From positions 1 to 37,945 of the forward strand of contig JAIBBK010000059.1 in assembly GCA_019694675.1 (NCBI GenBank): 37,945 nt of DNA, written 5' to 3'. The translations under genes and the position numbers were made by a program. Below the pieces are notes generated by a model. That model saw only the letters and a program-made list of their open reading frames with translations. It made no database searches and was not told the DNA's origin. The DNA comes from Ignavibacteria bacterium. Lineage in GTDB: Bacteria > Bacteroidota > Ignavibacteria > Tepidaquicellales > Tepidaquicellaceae. Below, piece after piece: positions 34,158 to 37,945 of the stretch (positions within the stretch are counted from its first letter, which is position 1; each line of letters opens with the position of its first letter).

Positions 34158-35146
34158 CAGCTTCCCGATTCAATTTTTTCTACAATTATGTTTGCCACTT
34201 CAAGCGCCTGCAATCCGTCTTCGAGAGTCACAAGCGGTTCAGTATCGTTTGCGATGGAATCAAAGAACAGATTAAGCTCATACTTCAGTGAGTTGACTTC
34301 CTTTACCTGCGGCCTGTCATATACAATGCTGAATTTCTTCCCGTCCTTCTCAAATCCCGTCAGCGCAAATCCCGCCGCCGGATCTCCCGCTTCCGAAAGC
34401 TTGAACACTTCGGATGAGTTCTGAAGGAAGTCAATGGAGATATAGGCATTCTTCTGGAACAGCCGCATCTTTCTCATTTTGTTCTGAGAGATCCTCGAAG
34501 CAGTGATGTTGGCAACACAACCGTTCTCAAAGCGGATCCTTGCATTGGCTATGTCTATCTTGTCTGTTATGATGGCAACGCCGTTTGCATCTATTGCCTT
34601 CACCGGCGACTTTACAAGATTCAGAATGATGTCAATGTCATGTATCATGAGGTCCTGAATCACTGAGACATCGGTGCCGCGCGGATTGAACTGTGACAAC
34701 CGGTGAGTTTCAATGAACAATGGAGCCAGGCTGTAATCCTCAAGCGAAAGTATTGCCGCATTGAATCTCTCAATGTGCCCGATCTGAACTTTGAGCTTCT
34801 TCCCTTTGGCAAGTTCAAGCAGTCTTTCTGCCTGTTCAGTGGTTTCGGTTACGGGCTTTTCGATGAAAGTGTTCACGCCCTTTAAGATCGCCGCCGATGC
34901 AATGTCAAAGTGTGTTGAAGTCGGAGTTACGATCACAACCGCATCAGATTCCGCCAAAGCTTCGTCAACGGAACCGAATGCCCTGATCCCGTATGACGCG
35001 GAAGCCGCCGAGTTCTTTTCAGGCTCTGAATCGAAAACACCGGAAAGTTCGGTGTCCTTTCTTTCTTTTGAAATTTCATTTATCAGCTTGAGGTGTATGC
35101 TTCCAAGATGGCCCAGGCCGATCACTGCCGTTCTTATTTTTTTCAT
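34157..35146 (-). CDS. Gfo/Idh/MocA-family oxidoreductase
   Basis: A 329-aa protein. The N-terminal Rossmann domain begins IRTAVIGLGHLGSIHLKL (residues about 4-21). VVIVTPTSTHFDIA and FIEKPVTET (the family EKP lysine) follow at about 72-100. The C-terminal domain has IGHIERFNAAIL, RGTDVSVIQDLMIHDIDIILNL and a catalytic-type His in MIHDID. The GHIERFN/IHDIDI pattern resembles members acting on UDP-sugars, such as the UDP-GlcNAc 3-dehydrogenase GnnA, but the partner aminotransferase is not in the window, so the substrate is open. It overlaps the CDF gene by 4 nt (ATGA) and the metallophosphoesterase by one base. Confidence 0.88.
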   Translation of the reverse strand: MKKIRTAVIGLGHLGSIHLKLINEISKERKDTELSGVFDSEPEKNSAASASYGIRAFGSVDEALAESDAVVIVTPTSTHFDIASAAILKGVNTFIEKPVTETTEQAERLLELAKGKKLKVQIGHIERFNAAILSLEDYSLAPLFIETHRLSQFNPRGTDVSVIQDLMIHDIDIILNLVKSPVKAIDANGVAIITDKIDIANARIRFENGCVANITASRISQNKMRKMRLFQKNAYISIDFLQNSSEVFKLSEAGDPAAGFALTGFEKDGKKFSIVYDRPQVKEVNSLKYELNLFFDSIANDTEPLVTLEDGLQALEVANIIVEKIESGS

Positions 35147-36552
35147 AATTTTTCTGACGGCTCCGCATGTATCATTACATTTGCAAGCCTTGGATAATTG
35201 TTCTTTAAATTAAGAAAGATCCTGCTTTCGAGTGTTGTTACGATGTCGTGCACTTCATCAAACGAATAATCATCCCTGAAAACGCAGTTCATGGAAACCC
35301 TGATCCTGCCGTTTGTGCTTACCACCTGTATCTCACTGCTTGAAAGCACGTCTGTGCAGTCTTCGAGAATACTCCTGACTTCTCTGATTATTTCATTTGA
35401 ATTGGCTGTGATGTCGCGGGTATCGTAAACTATGTCACTTGGTTCATCAATATGTATCTTGAGATGCGAGATCACGTCGATCTGTTCCTTTATCTGTTTC
35501 TCAAGTTCGGTGATCGAATTGTGAGCGGCGTAGAGGTCGTTTGTATGCCCGATCTCCACATGGAGCTCAGAGTAAATTTCGTTATCTATCCTGTGAGAAA
35601 ATATGTCATGGCATTTGAAACCTGCTTCGCTGACGATCATCCTGATCTTGTCGTTGATCGTTTCATTCTTTGTAATGACCGGCTCCGAGTGAATTACAAC
35701 ATCGCTGTTGGGCACTATCTCCCTTACATTCCTCTCTACGCTGTCCATTATGTCGTGAGCTTTGGAAAACGGAACGAGCCTGCTTATCTCAATCGTCATA
35801 TCTATGAAGTTCACCGATCCGGCGTTCCTGATGCGGATGTTCTTTATTCCTTCCACTCCATTTACGAGCAGTGTCTCATACCTGAGTTTTTCATACAGCC
35901 CCTCCGGCACCCTGTCCATGAGTGAATCAAATGACTTCCTGGCAAGATCAAATCCGAGTTTGAGTATGATCCCTGTAACAGCAAGCGCCGCAATTGTATC
36001 GGCGATCTTGCTGACGCCGAGATAAGTGAGTATCAACCCGGCAATCACAATTGACGAGCTTAGTATATCCACTGAAAAGTGAAGCGCGTCTGCTTCCAGC
36101 GCCCTTGAGTTTGTTTCCTTAGCTACCTGCTTAAGCGCTTTGGCTCTGTAATAATCGATCACCATTGAAACTACCAGTGCCAGAATGATCCAGATGCTGA
36201 CATTCAGTTCAACATCAGGCCTGATGAACAACCTCTGTATTGCTTCAAAGATTATGTATGCTGATGTGATGAAGAGTATGAAGACCTGGAACAGTGCAGA
36301 AAAGCTCTCGATCTTTTCATGGCCGTAATTGTGATCCTCATCTGGCGGCTTGGAAGAATAACGGACGGATATGATAGTTACAACGGCAACAAAAATATCT
36401 ATGCCCGAATTGAACACATCAGACAGAACACCGAGACTTCCGCTCGCATACGCCGCCACGACCTTGATAAGCGTAATGATCACCGCGGCGGTAAGTGACT
36501 GCCGCGCTACTTTGTTCTTCTTTTCATATTGATCAACGGAAGACTCACTCAT
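35143..36552 (-). CDS. Cation diffusion facilitator transporter with three C-terminal domains
   Basis: A 469-aa protein. Residues about 18-205 form the six-helix CDF transporter: helix 2 has LSDVFNSGID, helix 5 has DALHFSVDIL, and YGHEKIESFSAL follows helix 2. The metal site therefore reads NxxxD in helix 2 and HxxxD in helix 5. The cytoplasmic part holds three tandem ZT-dimer-like ferredoxin folds (about 210-285, 290-368, 375-466), each with a SKAHDIMDSVE/YAAHNSITELE/DEVHDIVTTLE helix and a final IHxEP strand. Usual members have one and are about 300 aa. It exports divalent metal by proton exchange at the inner membrane. It sits 18 bases after the EamA gene and overlaps the next gene by 4 nt. 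Confidence 0.9.
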   Translation of the reverse strand: MSESSVDQYEKKNKVARQSLTAAVIITLIKVVAAYASGSLGVLSDVFNSGIDIFVAVVTIISVRYSSKPPDEDHNYGHEKIESFSALFQVFILFITSAYIIFEAIQRLFIRPDVELNVSIWIILALVVSMVIDYYRAKALKQVAKETNSRALEADALHFSVDILSSSIVIAGLILTYLGVSKIADTIAALAVTGIILKLGFDLARKSFDSLMDRVPEGLYEKLRYETLLVNGVEGIKNIRIRNAGSVNFIDMTIEISRLVPFSKAHDIMDSVERNVREIVPNSDVVIHSEPVITKNETINDKIRMIVSEAGFKCHDIFSHRIDNEIYSELHVEIGHTNDLYAAHNSITELEKQIKEQIDVISHLKIHIDEPSDIVYDTRDITANSNEIIREVRSILEDCTDVLSSSEIQVVSTNGRIRVSMNCVFRDDYSFDEVHDIVTTLESRIFLNLKNNYPRLANVMIHAEPSEKL

Positions 36553-36570
36553 ACGGGTTAGGCTTATTGC

Positions 36571-37461
36571 TCAGTTCTTCAGCTCCCTTCTGCTGAACCT
36601 CTGTGCGTAGAATACACCGGCAATTGTAACTGATGCCCCAATGATGAAAAAATATGAGAATTTTTCCTTTAATAATAACCATGAAAAAAAGATTGTGATG
36701 ACAGGCGAAAGGTTTGTCATCGTTGTCAGTGTGCTGGTTTCTATGATCTTTGTTGAATAACTGTAGAGGAAATAACTTCCGAACGCAACAAGAACCGTAA
36801 GATGCAAATATGCAATGAGTGTCATGAGATCGGATGACCGGAAGCTCAGATTCTTTACATCATAGAGAAAAAGAGGAATGAACATTATGATTCCGATCGC
36901 GAATGAGACTGTCTGCGTCTTGAGCGCTCCGTATTTTGTGACCATGTCGCGGCTAAGTGCAAGATAAACTGACCAGGACGCAACTGCCAGGAACAGCAGA
37001 GTATCTCCGGCAAGGTAGCTTACTCCTGGCTTTGACGGCGAAACAATGTTCTCATAAAAGATTATGAAAATGCCTGCAATTGTAAGTGAGATTGAAGCAA
37101 GCTTGCCTCTGTCAAACTTCTCCGAACCGAATTTGACCGACATAAGATAAATAAGCAGAGGAGTGCTTGCGTAGAGCACACCGGAGTGCGATGCTTCGGA
37201 AAGGCTTATCCCGACCAGGAAGCAAAACTGATTGACAGGAATTACGAGGGCTCCGAGCAGGATGAACCTCAGAATATCTTCTCTGCCGATCTTAAGACTG
37301 ACATTCATGAAGCGAGCAACGATCAGCAGCATAACAGTCGCAGCCCCGAACCTTAAGAAGGCAAGTGAAAGAGGTGAGATGGAATTTACCGCGTATTTCG
37401 CTGCAATAGGCGTGAAAGCGGCGGTAAACGTAAGAAACAAGACCAACAGAGCTTTCTTCAT
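36571..37461 (-). CDS. EamA-family (drug/metabolite transporter) permease
   Basis: A 296-aa protein with ten predicted membrane helices in two EamA repeats (residues about 3-140 and 150-288). Typical features are TPIAAKYAVNSISPLSLAFLRFGAATVMLL at the start, ASTPLLIYLMSVKFGSEKFDRGKLASISLTIAGIFII at the end of repeat 1, and NLSPVITIFFSWLLLKEKFSYFFIIGASVTIAGVFYAQ at the end of repeat 2. Members export metabolites or amino acids; the substrate is unknown. It begins after a hairpin that overlaps the preceding small gene, and it reads into the CDF transporter gene 18 bases later. Confidence 0.9.
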   Translation of the reverse strand: MKKALLVLFLTFTAAFTPIAAKYAVNSISPLSLAFLRFGAATVMLLIVARFMNVSLKIGREDILRFILLGALVIPVNQFCFLVGISLSEASHSGVLYASTPLLIYLMSVKFGSEKFDRGKLASISLTIAGIFIIFYENIVSPSKPGVSYLAGDTLLFLAVASWSVYLALSRDMVTKYGALKTQTVSFAIGIIMFIPLFLYDVKNLSFRSSDLMTLIAYLHLTVLVAFGSYFLYSYSTKIIETSTLTTMTNLSPVITIFFSWLLLKEKFSYFFIIGASVTIAGVFYAQRFSRRELKN

Positions 37462-37506
37462 CTGTTATCCGCCGCAATATTTTTCTGAGTTACTGTTCAG
37501 GCCAAA

Positions 37507-37533
37507 AGAAGAAGGATCACTTTTCCTTCTTCT
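37507..37533 (-). terminator. Hairpin overlapping the end of the 33-aa gene
   Basis: Stem AGAAGAAGGA / TCCTTCTTCT (10 bp) around a 7-base loop that contains the stop codon of the small basic gene. On the - strand it is followed by TTTTGG. The A/G-rich stem is weak for a terminator, but the T-run and position between two genes suit partial termination before the EamA gene. Confidence 0.5.
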
Positions 37534-37618
37534 GAGAAAGCATTGCCTTGGTTCTCGCCTTTCTGATCTTTGCTTTCTTTCTGTGCTTGCCGATTACTTT
37601 CTTCTTGGGTTTGTTCAT
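37517..37618 (-). CDS. Small highly basic protein (33 aa)
   Basis: The - strand encodes MNKPKKKVIGKHRKKAKI followed by RKARTKAMLSQKKEK and TGA. About half of its 33 residues are Lys or Arg, with no acidic residue until the end. The gene fits neatly between aldolase (15-base gap) and the EamA gene on the same strand. Its composition resembles very small ribosome-associated or RNA-binding proteins, but I do not recognise a named family. Codons are Lys-AAG rich like the rest of the window. A hairpin overlaps its stop codon. Confidence 0.6.
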   Translation of the reverse strand: MNKPKKKVIGKHRKKAKIRKARTKAMLSQKKEK

Positions 37619-37633
37619 TCAGTTTATTGGTTA

Positions 37634-37945
37634 TTAAGCAATTGTCACTTTGTTTTCAAGATAAACATCCTGTATCGCGTTCAGCAGTTCAACGCCTTTG
37701 TTCATTGGCTTCTGGAATGCCTTCCTTCCTGAAATAAGACCCATTCCGCCTGCCCTTTTGTTTATCACGGCTGTCTTCACTGCTTCACTGAGATCAGAGT
37801 CGCCTTTGCCTGTTGATGCTCCGCCTGAATTAATAAGGCCGCATCGTCCCATGTAGCAATTCGCAACCTGATACCTTGTAAGATCAATCGGATTGTCTGA
37901 TGAGAGCTTTTCGTAAACAAGCTTGTGAGTCTTGCCGAAGCTGAG
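37634..37945 (-). CDS. Class I fructose-bisphosphate aldolase, C-terminal part (5' end outside window)
   Basis: The frame is open from the right edge ([19 protein letters not shown]) to the TAA at 37634; 103 residues are visible. The conserved block [21 protein letters not shown] followed by [23 protein letters not shown] is characteristic of the DhnA/FbaB-type class I (Schiff-base) aldolases, forming the phosphate-binding C-terminal part of the barrel. It cleaves fructose-1,6-bisphosphate to glyceraldehyde-3-phosphate and dihydroxyacetone phosphate. The Schiff-base lysine lies upstream of the visible part. It heads the - strand run with the basic peptide and EamA genes. Confidence 0.9.
   Translation of the reverse strand, partial: LSFGKTHKLVYEKLSSDNPIDLTRYQVANCYMGRCGLINSGGASTGKGDSDLSEAVKTAVINKRAGGMGLISGRKAFQKPMNKGVELLNAIQDVYLENKVTIA

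Noticed and set aside
1..37945. CRISPR arrays, transposases, integrases or attachment sites
   Set aside because: I saw no regularly spaced repeats and no mobile-element genes on either strand; gene order looks chromosomal.

Overview
The window looks like a chromosomal segment from a member of the Bacteroidota/Chlorobiota/Ignavibacteriota assemblage, most probably an Ignavibacteria-like bacterium (inference). The evidence is two secreted proteins ending in a type IX secretion (T9SS) type A sorting domain with the NYPNPFNPST signature, a PorV/PorQ-family outer-membrane protein, a TonB receptor with an N-terminal carboxypeptidase-regulatory-like domain, TAnnTTTG-like -10 elements before rpsF and anmK, and moderate GC. 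There are no insertion sequences, prophage genes or CRISPR repeats, so this reads as core and envelope DNA, not a mobile island.

Left part (1-12766, + strand): a tightly packed envelope cluster. After the tail of an unrecognised gene come a TonB-dependent receptor, a PorV-like barrel, an NHL-repeat lipoprotein and a GT-C-like polytopic membrane protein, coupled by 4-nt overlaps or abutting stops. A T9SS-targeted phospholipase-D-fold protein follows. Last is a 1077-aa protein joining a gluzincin peptidase domain, a TolB-like propeller and a BamA-like barrel.

Middle-left (12772-19x kb, mainly - strand): rpsF-ssb-rplI lacks the usual rpsR, and two closely related palindromic terminators flank rplI. 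A tRNA-Leu(GAG) and a DUF4126 membrane protein lie upstream, then a lone + strand MerC-family gene. A four-gene - strand operon follows: anmK, an SDR, an extended-SDR epimerase/dehydratase and an aldehyde dehydrogenase.

Middle-right (20.2-29.2 kb): a + strand partner-switching module (STAS antagonist, HATPase anti-sigma kinase, GAF-PP2C phosphatase), with no sigma factor in the window. Next is a second T9SS-sorted propeller protein and two small genes. A - strand 1181-aa BNR/Asp-box protein has choice-of-anchor and dockerin-like modules.

Right part (29.3-37.9 kb, all - strand): an outer-membrane porin-like protein and asnA with two palindromes upstream. Then comes a long operon read from the right edge: class I fructose-bisphosphate aldolase (partial), a 33-aa basic peptide, an EamA transporter, a cation diffusion facilitator with three C-terminal domains, a Gfo/Idh/MocA oxidoreductase, a metallophosphoesterase and a CCA-adding-type nucleotidyltransferase. 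The tRNA-Leu here does not encode CCA, so it depends on such an enzyme.

No wholly new system is obvious. The best leads are the peptidase-propeller-barrel fusion, the three-domain CDF transporter, the missing rpsR with its twin terminators, the dyads upstream of asnA, and the sigma-less partner-switching cassette. No intergenic stretch exceeds 300 bases; the largest (20183-20389, 22930-23138, 29166-29369) are about 205 bases each and are described in the entries beside them.
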